64,000 nucleotides of DNA from an uncultured Pelagibacteraceae bacterium (GCA_902615715.1 CACMQA010000001.1:124001-188000); one strand, 5' to 3'. Numbered from the stretch's first letter, positions 35,232-42,242 are shown. Notes: generated by a model from the sequence alone, not told the origin. Program-made: numbers and translations.

Positions 35232-36422
35232 ATGAAAAAACTTTTAGCGATCGTGGTTCTAGGTTTGTTGTGGAGCACCACCTTAATTGCAACACCACCA
35301 AAAAATAAATGGTCTCCTTCGTTAGAAAGATGGAAGAAGGATTTTCCAAAAGCAGAATACCCTCCTAATGATTGCAAGTTTTGCACAGAAAGACACGATT
35401 ATTGGGCTCATGGCTATTACCGTAAAGCAAGTTTGAAAAATAGAGATCACAAAAATAATGGAGGGTTAAAAAGAATTGTAATACAACCAGCAAAAAAAAC
35501 AATCAGACCAATTAAAAAAAATATAAAACCTCTTCCAAAAGAAATTTATGATTATGTATATTACAGAGATATCTCTAGTTTGATGGTATTTGATAAAGGA
35601 GAATTAATTCACGATTGGAAAAGAGATTATATTTTTAATAACAAACCTATAAATGGTGAGTCTAGGAGCAAATCAATAGTTGGTGTTGCTGCTTTAAAAA
35701 TGGCTTGTCAAAATATTTTAGATTTAGATAAAACTCATGGTGATTACTCTCCAGAAATTAAAGACTCATTTTATGGCCATGTAAAATTAAAAGACTCCTT
35801 AAATATGTTGGCTAGAGATCAATTTGTAATAAATTATAATATTTTAAAGGAAACGCACAGAAAGAAATCTGACTTAACAACTATTCTTAATAAGCACCCT
35901 AAAAAATTAGAAACAGAAGGACCAAAAGAATTTAAATACTCAAATCCTAATACTGATTTAATAACATTAGATATGATCAATGTATTAGGAGGAAAAAAGA
36001 AGTTTGCTAAATGGTTTCAAAAAAATATTTCAGAAACTGCAGGTTTTGAGTCAAAGGGTAAAATATTATTAGACAAAAAGGGAGTTCCAATATCATCGTC
36101 ATCTATCATGCTTACTAGAGAAGATTGGCTAAGGTTTGGAATATACGTTATTGAATTAATGAAGGATAAAAACTCTTGTGAGGCAAAAAAGTTACAAGAG
36201 GCTTTTAAGAATGCCGTTCCCACTAAGAAAAAATTTGCTCCTAAATATGCAATGTTCTTTTGGTTAAATGGGTATAATGTAGAAAATTTAGTTCAAATGA
36301 GAGGACACGGTTTAAGACTATCTTTAATTGATTGGAAAAATGACAAAATAATTCAGACGAATGGTTTTGCTATTAGTTGGAAACCTCAAGAATTAGTAAA
36401 TCTTGTTTGGAAACAAAACTAA
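35232..36422 (+). CDS. Secreted beta-lactamase-fold serine hydrolase
   Basis: The 396-residue protein has a signal peptide, MKKLLAIVVLGLLWSTTLIA (cleavage near residue 20). The mature protein shows class C beta-lactamase/PBP-like motifs: SRSK (Ser144-x-x-Lys147), YSN (236-238) and a HG motif (359-360) in the KTG position. A Cys-rich segment, CKFCTERHDYWAHGYY, lies near residue 48. Such enzymes include esterases, D-peptidases and amidases; the substrate is unknown. It starts directly after the preceding stop. The first 36 coding bases are partly duplicated at 37483, suggesting that the signal sequence has moved as a cassette. Confidence 0.72.
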   Translation: MKKLLAIVVLGLLWSTTLIATPPKNKWSPSLERWKKDFPKAEYPPNDCKFCTERHDYWAHGYYRKASLKNRDHKNNGGLKRIVIQPAKKTIRPIKKNIKPLPKEIYDYVYYRDISSLMVFDKGELIHDWKRDYIFNNKPINGESRSKSIVGVAALKMACQNILDLDKTHGDYSPEIKDSFYGHVKLKDSLNMLARDQFVINYNILKETHRKKSDLTTILNKHPKKLETEGPKEFKYSNPNTDLITLDMINVLGGKKKFAKWFQKNISETAGFESKGKILLDKKGVPISSSSIMLTREDWLRFGIYVIELMKDKNSCEAKKLQEAFKNAVPTKKKFAPKYAMFFWLNGYNVENLVQMRGHGLRLSLIDWKNDKIIQTNGFAISWKPQELVNLVWKQN

Positions 36423-36423
36423 C

Positions 36424-36471
36424 TTATTGTCCTATAAAATATGGGAAGACTAGGTGCAAACTAGAAGATAA
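36424..36471 (+). repeat. Internal copy of the island-end repeat
   Basis: Bases 36424-36453 match 39915-39944 with one mismatch over 30 bp (TTATTGTC, then TATAAAATATGGGAAGACTAG). They are followed by a degenerate CTAGGTGCAAA (36450-36460) and an intact CTAGAAGATA (36461-36470) in the same 11-bp register. It lies 2 bp after the serine hydrolase stop. It looks like an old element end, suggesting the island formed from two insertions. Confidence 0.7.
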
Positions 36472-36518
36472 TTTTTACTTTTCATAAATATTTAATACTG
36501 ATAATTTAAATTTTAACG

Positions 36519-37481
36519 ATGAAAAGTTTGTCTATATTTTTATTATTTTTTCTCTTTTTAAATAATTCATATGCTGATCCAATAGTGTGGAAAGAATTAG
36601 CTGGAAGCAAAGGTAGTGGTAATAGTCGTTTAATTAATTTACCTGATAATGTTCTTGAAGGTAAAAAATTAAGAATGAACCATTGGGATTCATGCTGGCA
36701 AAATGGTAAAGGACCTGATCACTGTTTGATAATCACAGATGAAATTTCAAGAGATGATAATATCTCTATTAAATTTGAAAGTCATCCAGGTGATTGTGGG
36801 ATATACAAGAAATCAAATGATAGCATAAATAACTGGAACAATTGCTATGAGGGAGCACGACGAGTTTTTATAGGAACAAAGTATCGGGATTGGGGAAGTA
36901 AATGGCTTTCATTTTCCGTATTAATCCCTAAAAATTATATTCATTCAAATACGCCACTTATATTCAATCAAATACATAGAAAAGGCAAAGGTGCACATTA
37001 TAGAATGGGTATTTCACCTGAAGGAATTGTAAATGTACAGTTAAGAAGTTTTCTTCACGACAATGAGTGCGTGAAAATTAGCAAAAAACTTCTGGGAAAA
37101 AATATTTGTAGAAAAATAAGCGAAAAATATCACGATCCTCCTTTTTTTGATTTAAAACATTTTTCTAATCACTTAGGAAAGTGGATAGATGTAATAGTAC
37201 ATACACCAAATAAGAAAAGTTTATTCATATGGGTTAACGGCAAAAAAATTGTAGATATGCAAAATAAAATGCCAGGAAACTCATCACTCTCGTCAACAAA
37301 TTTTGGTATTTATCAAGACAGAGCAAATCAAATAAAGGCTAAAGGAAAAAAAGTGAAAACTAAATGGAAGTATGAGGAAGCGTCAACAGTTCAAATTTTG
37401 TACATAGATGAAATAAGATTTGCAGATCAATGTAATAAATTAAACCTAATAAATTTAGGGTACAATTGTAATAAACTTTAA
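36519..37481 (+). CDS. Secreted heparin-lyase-I-like/PL20-type polysaccharide lyase fold protein
   Basis: The 320-residue protein has a signal peptide, MKSLSIFLLFFLFLNNSYA/DP. The mature part resembles the concanavalin-like fold of the PF14099 (heparin lyase I; PL20 glucuronan lyase) family: GSKWLSFSVLIPKNY, PLIFNQIHRKGKG, RMGISPEGIV, LGKWIDVIVHTP with FIWVNGKKI, NFGIYQDR and VQILYIDEIRFAD. Several cysteines suggest disulfides. It could cleave or bind an acidic glycan outside the cell, or act in export of the organism's own surface polymer. Catalytic residues cannot be assigned without alignment. It sits in the middle of the island. Confidence 0.62.
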   Translation: MKSLSIFLLFFLFLNNSYADPIVWKELAGSKGSGNSRLINLPDNVLEGKKLRMNHWDSCWQNGKGPDHCLIITDEISRDDNISIKFESHPGDCGIYKKSNDSINNWNNCYEGARRVFIGTKYRDWGSKWLSFSVLIPKNYIHSNTPLIFNQIHRKGKGAHYRMGISPEGIVNVQLRSFLHDNECVKISKKLLGKNICRKISEKYHDPPFFDLKHFSNHLGKWIDVIVHTPNKKSLFIWVNGKKIVDMQNKMPGNSSLSSTNFGIYQDRANQIKAKGKKVKTKWKYEEASTVQILYIDEIRFADQCNKLNLINLGYNCNKL

Positions 37482-37482
37482 A

Positions 37483-37521
37483 ATGAAAAAACTTTTAGCA
37501 ATCGTGGTTCTGGATTTATAA
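37483..37521 (+). pseudogene. Truncated copy of a signal-peptide coding sequence
   Basis: ATGAAAAAACTTTTAGC and ATCGTGGTTCT here repeat the first 36 bases of the serine hydrolase gene at 35232, with three substitutions. The frame then closes at a TAA after 12 codons (MKKLLAIVVLDL). It begins one base after the stop of the lyase-like gene. It is best read as the remnant of a deleted secreted-protein gene or a stray signal-sequence cassette. Confidence 0.7.
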
Positions 37522-37535
37522 GATATTAAATTAGC

Positions 37536-38750
37536 ATGAATTTAAAATCTTATAAATTTTCTCTTTATGATTTTGCTAATTCTGCCTTTACAACAGTTAT
37601 TATAACTTTTGTTTTCTCAAATTATTTTGCGGAGTCAATTGTTCAAGATATGGTTAATGGCCAGGCATATTGGGGTTGGGCCATTTCAGTATCAGGACTA
37701 TGCATTGCATTAAGCGGACCCTTTTTAGGAAATTTAGCTGATAAGAAGAATTTAAACTCAATTATCTTAAAATCAAGCACCTATTTGTGTATTTTTTTTA
37801 CAGCAGCATTATGGTTTGCAAAACCATCTACTGAATATATTTTATTTACCTTAATCATAGTTTGTTTGGCAAACTATTTTTATGAACTAAGTTCTATTTT
37901 CTATAATTCATTATTAATTCATTCAGCGGATAAACAACATGTGGGAAAGGTGTCTGGTTTTGCTTTTGCGCTGGGGTATTTAGGTGGCATTATCACACTT
38001 ATTTTGACCATTATTTTATTAATTCAATCAAATTATTTAATCGATTTAGATCAAAAAATTAATTTTAGATCCACTGCCATTTTTGTAGCCCTTTGGTTTT
38101 TCATTTTTTCCTATCCACTATTAAGTCAAACAAAATATAAAAAAGTTGAACCAAACAAAAAAAAATCAAATAGTTTAAAAAAGATTCTTTGGAATAATGG
38201 TCTAACTAACACAACTCGTTTTTTGTTTGCACGGCTACTTTATGCTGATGGTTTAAATACCATTTTTGTCATGGGAGGTATTTTTGCTGTTGGGGTATTT
38301 AAACTATCAATAAATGAACTTTTAATGATGTCTGTTTTAATGAATGTTGCTGCTTTAATAGGTGCTAGTTTTGGTGGATATTTCAATGATAAATATAATT
38401 CAAAAAAAACAATTTCCTTTTCCTTGATATGTCTTATTTTCTTCTCCATTTTAATCATTTTTACACAGTCAAAAATTAGTTTTTTTATTTTTTCATTTTT
38501 CTTGGGATTATTTATAGGACCAATACAATCAGCTAGTAGGGTCATGATAACTAAATTAACAAAAATTGAGGATCAGAATAAAGCCTTTGGTTTATTTGCT
38601 ACTTCTGGAAAGCTAACGTCTTTTTTTGGCCCATTTTTAGTAGGAACCATTACTTTCATAACTGAAAATCAAAGGATAGGTTTTGCCTCAGTTCTTTTAC
38701 TGCTCTTTTTTGGATGGATCATATTGCATAGAACCAAGGGATTAAAATAA
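37536..38750 (+). CDS. MFS transporter, UMF1/Atg22-like
   Basis: The 404-residue protein has about twelve membrane segments and starts KSYKFSLYDFANSAFTTVIITFVFSNYFAESI, the hallmark of the UMF1/Atg22 (PF11700) family (YDxANSAF). It also has LGNLADKKN between helices 2 and 3 and GKVSGFAFALGYLGGII in the middle. Family members move amino acids or other small metabolites; the substrate is unknown. The gene shares one base with the following GDPD gene (TAATG), a two-gene unit inside the island. Confidence 0.82.
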   Translation: MNLKSYKFSLYDFANSAFTTVIITFVFSNYFAESIVQDMVNGQAYWGWAISVSGLCIALSGPFLGNLADKKNLNSIILKSSTYLCIFFTAALWFAKPSTEYILFTLIIVCLANYFYELSSIFYNSLLIHSADKQHVGKVSGFAFALGYLGGIITLILTIILLIQSNYLIDLDQKINFRSTAIFVALWFFIFSYPLLSQTKYKKVEPNKKKSNSLKKILWNNGLTNTTRFLFARLLYADGLNTIFVMGGIFAVGVFKLSINELLMMSVLMNVAALIGASFGGYFNDKYNSKKTISFSLICLIFFSILIIFTQSKISFFIFSFFLGLFIGPIQSASRVMITKLTKIEDQNKAFGLFATSGKLTSFFGPFLVGTITFITENQRIGFASVLLLLFFGWIILHRTKGLK

Positions 38751-39369
38751 TGTTTATACACAGAGGATTAATTGAAAAAAACTTTAGAGAAAATCATATT
38801 ACTTCATTTAAAGAGTGTATAAAAAAAAAGTTTAATATTGAGACTGATATTCACTTTACCCAAAACAATACACCCATTTGCTTTCATGATTATAGCTTAA
38901 GAAGGTTATTCAATATCAGAAAAAAAACTAGAACAATTCTTGATAAGAATTTAAAAAAATACAAGATAACAAAACTATGTGATCTTTTAAAAATTTTAAC
39001 TGTAAATACAAAAGTGTTAGTTGAGATTAAGCCTCTGCTTAGGAAAAATACTTTAAATCGATTGCTTGAAACATGTAATGGTTTTAAGAAGAATGTTTAT
39101 TTTATTTCTTTTAAAGAAAGCAATCTAGTCAAGATTAGAGGCATCACAAAAGATTTTAAACTTGGTTTAATATTACATAGTCATCGAAAAAATGGTAAAA
39201 TTAACCAAAAACTAAATAAAAATCATATTAATTTCCTTGTTTTTCATACTCAATTTTTATTTATTTCCAAAATAAAAAAAATAAAAAAAAAAAATATTTT
39301 TACACATTTAAAAATATAAGAATGAATGATGCTAAATCAAATTATATTATTGAAAATATCATAAAATAA
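38750..39369 (+). CDS. Glycerophosphodiester phosphodiesterase-family protein, probable frameshift near the 3' end
   Basis: The frame beginning at 38750 encodes 189 residues with GDPD motifs: HRGLIEKNFRENHITSFKECIKKKFNIETDIHFT (His-Arg, Glu-x-Asp-x-His) and ICFHDYSLRRL. Such enzymes cut glycerophosphodiesters to glycerol-3-phosphate and an alcohol. The frame closes at 39319 just after a run of 12 A (39283-39294). The -1 frame from that run stays open to a TAA at 39367-39369, encoding KYFYTFKNIRMNDAKSNY and a few more residues, which looks like the missing end of the barrel. Either a base was lost, the read is wrong, or slippage at the A-run restores the frame. I give the extended end. Confidence 0.65.
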
Positions 39370-39602
39370 TGAAAATAATATTCTCTAAAACAGTTCAATT
39401 CAATGAGATAAACTCATTTTCTTTATCGTTGTATGGCCACATTATTTAAGCTCCTTAGGGAAGATAAAATAATAAATCTTTTTTAATATTTTTTTTAGTT
39501 TAAACATAAGTAATTAGAACATCTAATTATTAAGCCTATATTACAAAATATTTAATCTTTTATTAAAGAGGATTATATTTTTAAATATTAAATTAAGTAG
39601 GA
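39370..39602. other. Non-coding stretch inside the island
   Basis: No convincing gene is visible between the GDPD remnant and the small minus-strand gene. A 26-codon ORF (39369-39449) has no supporting features. An 8-bp inverted repeat, TAATTAGA-ACA-TCTAATTA, lies at 39511-39529. The composition is very A+T-rich, as expected of decaying or regulatory DNA. Confidence 0.5.
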
Positions 39603-39621
39603 GCGTTCTGTTGCCAGGTGC
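39603..39621 (+). repeat. 19-bp direct repeat flanking a small gene, left copy
   Basis: GCGTTCTGTTGCCAGGTGC here and GCGTTCTGTTGCCAGTTGC at 39875-39893 differ at one base. They bracket the 71-codon minus-strand gene, the left copy ending exactly at its stop codon. The repeat is much richer in G+C than its surroundings. The pair resembles the edges of a small single-gene cassette. Confidence 0.7.
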
Positions 39622-39837
39622 TTAATATTTCTTTTTTTTACCTTTAGTTAATATTTGAGAAATTTTTTCCCAATTAGCAATTAAACTTCCGATAGAAAAA
39701 ATTGCTAAGCCGTGATGTGAAGCAAAATCATCAAATTCATGGAGTCCAAGTTCTGCACCTATTTCTATCAGAGCAGAACATAATAATATTCCATAAGTGA
39801 ATAATGCTAATTTAGGATTTTTTTTAAAATCAATCAT
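39622..39837 (-). CDS. Small membrane protein, unknown function
   Basis: The 71-residue protein starts MIDFKKNPKLALFTYG and has two likely membrane helices, about residues 10-30 and 41-58. They are joined by LHEFDDFASHHGL, and a basic tail (TKGKKKKY) follows. I recognise no family. It is the only gene of the island on the minus strand, and direct repeats of 19 bp flank it. A duplicated ATCATGCTTRATT unit (39833-39845 and 39850-39862, 17 bp apart) overlaps and precedes its start. Anti-phage or regulatory roles are possible for a small cassette protein but nothing supports either. Confidence 0.55.
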   Translation of the reverse strand: MIDFKKNPKLALFTYGILLCSALIEIGAELGLHEFDDFASHHGLAIFSIGSLIANWEKISQILTKGKKKKY

Positions 39838-39874
39838 GCTTGATTATTTATCATGCTTAATTGTAGGTCAAGGT

Positions 39875-39893
39875 GCGTTCTGTTGCCAGTTGC
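39875..39893 (+). repeat. 19-bp direct repeat flanking a small gene, right copy
   Basis: This is the second copy of the GCGTTCTGTTGCCAG-type repeat (one mismatch to 39603-39621), upstream of the minus-strand small gene. It continues into CCGCGGAC, a G+C-rich stretch unusual for this DNA. Confidence 0.7.
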
Positions 39894-39914
39894 CGCGGAC
39901 AGAAAAAAACTCAT

Positions 39915-39961
39915 TTATTGTCATATAAAATATGGGAAGACTAGAAGACAACTAGAAGATA
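39915..39961 (+). repeat. Island right-end repeat with tandem CTAGAAGAYA units
   Basis: The first 30 bp match 36424-36453 with one mismatch. They run into CTAGAAGACAA (39941-39951) and CTAGAAGATA (39952-39961), the same 11-bp tandem unit seen near the left end. The block ends 80 bp before the right tRNA-Leu attachment repeat. This is where arm-type integrase sites would be expected in an integrated element. Confidence 0.7.
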
Positions 39962-40042
39962 GAGACGTAAAATAAATTATTTTTACTTATTTAAAACACT
40001 TGTGTATTAATATATTAACAATAATAACAAAAACAACGACGT

Positions 40043-40128
40043 GCCCTCGTGGTGAAATTGGTAGACACAAAGGACTTAAAATCCTTGCCCTTTTGGGAGT
40101 GCCAGTTCGAGTCTGGCCGAGGGCACCA
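40043..40128 (+). tRNA. tRNA-Leu(TAA)
   Basis: The 86-nt class II tRNA has a GCCCTCG/CGAGGGC acceptor stem and an AAGGA/TCCTT anticodon stem. The loop is CTTAAAA with anticodon TAA at 40077-40079. It also has a variable arm, a GTTCGAG T-loop and an encoded CCA. Its first 39 bases plus one upstream base are duplicated at 34665, marking it as the island's insertion site. A protein gene starts 7 nt after the CCA, so tRNA and mRNA probably share a transcript. It reads UUA/UUG leucine codons, likely heavily used in such an A+T-rich genome. Confidence 0.97.
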
Positions 40129-40135
40129 CCCTTAA

Positions 40136-41434
40136 ATGAAGAAAAAAATAAATAAAATATTTGACGAATTGTTTCCAATTCTGAGGAGTATAACTGGAGA
40201 TGGATATAGAAAGTCTCTTAATATTCTTTCTAAACATATGAATTTTAAGAAATTAGAATACAAGTCAGGTAAAAAAGTTTTTGACTGGGTGGTGCCTAAA
40301 GAGTGGGTTATTAAAGATGCTTTTATTAATTTTAACGGAAAGAAAATTATCGATTACAAAAAAAATAACCTTCATATTTTAAATTATTCAGCTCCAATAA
40401 ATAAGAAATTAAATTTAAGCGAATTAAATAAATATTTATACTCAATTAAAAAATATCCTAAATTAATTCCCTATGTAACAAGTTATTATAAAAAAAATGT
40501 TGGATTTTGTTTGAAAGAACAACAAAGAAAAAAACTCAAAAGAGGAGATTATCAAATTGTAGTTAACTCCAAATTTATTAATGGAAAAGTAGTGAATGGT
40601 TTTTCAAAAATTAGGGGTAAAACAAAAAAAGTGATACTATTAAGCTCCTACCTATGTCATCCAAGTCTAGCAAATAATGAGCTTAGCGGTCCTCTAGTTT
40701 TATTAGGTTTATATGATAAAATAAAAAAATGGAAGAAAAGAAAATTTACATATTATTTTCTCATTAATCCTGAAACAATTGGATCTATTTGTTTTATTCA
40801 TCAATATAAATCTCATTTAAAAAAACATTTAGAAGCAGGATTAGTTTTGACATGTTTAGGGGGGCCGAAAAATATTCTTTCATATAAAAAAACAAGATCT
40901 GGAAATTCAAGTTTAGATAAAATATTTATGAACCTTAATAGACAAAATAAGATTAAGGTTAGAGAATTTGACCCTACTACCGGTAGTGATGAGAGACAAT
41001 ATAATTCCGCAGAACTAAACTTGCCTGTAGGTCAAATATCTAGAACACTATATGGATCATATCATCAATACCATAATTCTGGCGATGATAAAAATTTTAT
41101 GAAAATTTCAAAAATAATAAAATCAATAAATGAGATAGAGAAGATTTTAAAGCTCAATGAAAATCTTAAACCTCTAAAAAGAACAATGCCTTTCTGTGAA
41201 ATTCAATTAGGAAAAAGAGGATTGTATCCTAATATTAATTCTTTCAAAACATGGAAGGATAGTTCAGACACTATATTAAAAAGAAAAAAACAGCTTAAAA
41301 TATTACAATATTTATTTTCTTATGCTGATGGAAAACACAATATTTTAGACATTTCAAATTTGTCTGGTTTTAAAATAAATGAAATTGAAAAAGTTTTGAA
41401 GATAGCTATAAAAAGAAAGTTAATTAAAATTTAA
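40136..41434 (+). CDS. DUF4910 aminopeptidase-like protein (surface-polysaccharide locus)
   Basis: The 432-residue protein resembles the DUF4910 group (aminopeptidase-like domain plus a C-terminal winged helix). It has LFPILRSITGDGYR at the N-terminus, SSYLCHPSLANNELSGPLVL (candidate metal region, His175), LINPETIGSI and TTGSDERQYNSAELNLPVGQISRTLYG, and ends with a wHTH-like segment (DGKHNILDISNLSGFKINEIEKVLKIA). Such proteins occur in polysaccharide-synthesis clusters and resemble M28 peptidases, but no activity is established. It starts 7 nt after tRNA-Leu and is followed after 1 nt by a formyltransferase gene, suggesting a role in modifying an aminosugar polymer. Confidence 0.72.
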   Translation: MKKKINKIFDELFPILRSITGDGYRKSLNILSKHMNFKKLEYKSGKKVFDWVVPKEWVIKDAFINFNGKKIIDYKKNNLHILNYSAPINKKLNLSELNKYLYSIKKYPKLIPYVTSYYKKNVGFCLKEQQRKKLKRGDYQIVVNSKFINGKVVNGFSKIRGKTKKVILLSSYLCHPSLANNELSGPLVLLGLYDKIKKWKKRKFTYYFLINPETIGSICFIHQYKSHLKKHLEAGLVLTCLGGPKNILSYKKTRSGNSSLDKIFMNLNRQNKIKVREFDPTTGSDERQYNSAELNLPVGQISRTLYGSYHQYHNSGDDKNFMKISKIIKSINEIEKILKLNENLKPLKRTMPFCEIQLGKRGLYPNINSFKTWKDSSDTILKRKKQLKILQYLFSYADGKHNILDISNLSGFKINEIEKVLKIAIKRKLIKI

Positions 41435-41435
41435 A

Positions 41436-42242
41436 ATGTTTATTTTATTAACAGGAAATCATCCTAGGCATCTATATTTTGTAAAATCCTTATCAAAAAC
41501 TTATAAAGACATTACTTGGATTCATGAAAAAAGAGAGCCTTTTAAACCCAAAATCGATAAAAATTACAATTTTGAAATACAAAAGTTACAAAAATTACAT
41601 TTCAACAAAAGGGAAGAAGCCGAAAATACTTTTTTTGGAGACAATGAGATCGTATTTAATTCTCCAAATATTAATCAAATTATTGAAATTACAAAGGATG
41701 ATATTTTTAATGGTAAATTAAAAAAAATCCTCCTAAGTCAAAAAAATAAAAATCTTATAACTTATGGATGTAGTAAACTTCCTAGCAATATTGTTAAATT
41801 AATTTCAGGATATAAATGGAATGTGCATGGCGGATTATCTCCATGGTATAGAGGTGTAATTACACATTTTTGGCCTTCATATATGCTTGAGCCAGAGTAT
41901 ACCGGTGTAACACTACATGAATTAACAGAAGACATAGACGGTGGAGATATTATTCATCAAACTGTTGCAGAAATTAACATTAAAGACGGAATTCATGAAA
42001 ACGCATGTAGACTAGTAAAAAACTTTAGTGATAAATTACCTAAACTAATAAAAAAGAAGCTACTTAAAAAAAAATTATTACCAATTAAAAGTAATACCAC
42101 TGGAAGAATTTGGACAGGTAGAATGTGGTCACCAATTCATCTAAAATTAATCTATAAAGTATACAATGATAAAATTAACAAATATTGTATTGAAAATAAA
42201 AAAATTAAAAAACCAAAAATTAAATCAATTTTAATCAAATGA
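41436..42242 (+). CDS. Formyltransferase-family protein (sugar N-formyltransferase-like)
   Basis: The 268-residue protein has the formyltransferase core WNVHGGLSPWYRGVITHFWP (Asn-x-His and the SPWYRG loop) and GVTLHELTEDIDGGDIIHQ with the catalytic Asp. These resemble methionyl-tRNA and sugar formyltransferases using 10-formyl-tetrahydrofolate. It lacks the tRNA-binding C-terminal domain of Fmt, so a sugar or other small amine is the likelier acceptor. It lies between the DUF4910 gene (1-nt gap) and nadK (4-bp overlap). With the neighbouring genes it suggests formylated aminosugars in a surface glycan. Confidence 0.75.
   Translation: MFILLTGNHPRHLYFVKSLSKTYKDITWIHEKREPFKPKIDKNYNFEIQKLQKLHFNKREEAENTFFGDNEIVFNSPNINQIIEITKDDIFNGKLKKILLSQKNKNLITYGCSKLPSNIVKLISGYKWNVHGGLSPWYRGVITHFWPSYMLEPEYTGVTLHELTEDIDGGDIIHQTVAEINIKDGIHENACRLVKNFSDKLPKLIKKKLLKKKLLPIKSNTTGRIWTGRMWSPIHLKLIYKVYNDKINKYCIENKKIKKPKIKSILIK

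Larger units (their letters stand above)
34665..40081 (+). mobile_element. Integrase-less genomic island in tRNA-Leu(TAA)
   Basis: A perfect 40-bp direct repeat bounds this segment: 34665-34704 and 40042-40081. The right copy is the 5' half of an intact tRNA-Leu gene; the left is an isolated fragment that diverges right after the anticodon loop. Between them lie six cargo genes, a truncated signal-peptide remnant and several short repeats. This is the usual footprint of site-specific insertion into a tRNA gene. No integrase, excisionase or replication gene is visible, so the element would need help from elsewhere to move. Polysaccharide genes flank both sides, suggesting insertion into a surface-glycan region. 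Confidence 0.8.

Noticed and set aside
39369-39449. 26-codon ORF in the island gap
   Set aside because: It has no ribosome-binding site and no recognisable features. Its start overlaps the end of the frameshifted GDPD tail.
39987-40178. 63-codon minus-strand ORF across tRNA-Leu
   Set aside because: It is antisense to the intact tRNA and to the DUF4910 start. The GQTRTGTPKRARILSPLCLP stretch is antisense-tRNA translation, not a protein family.
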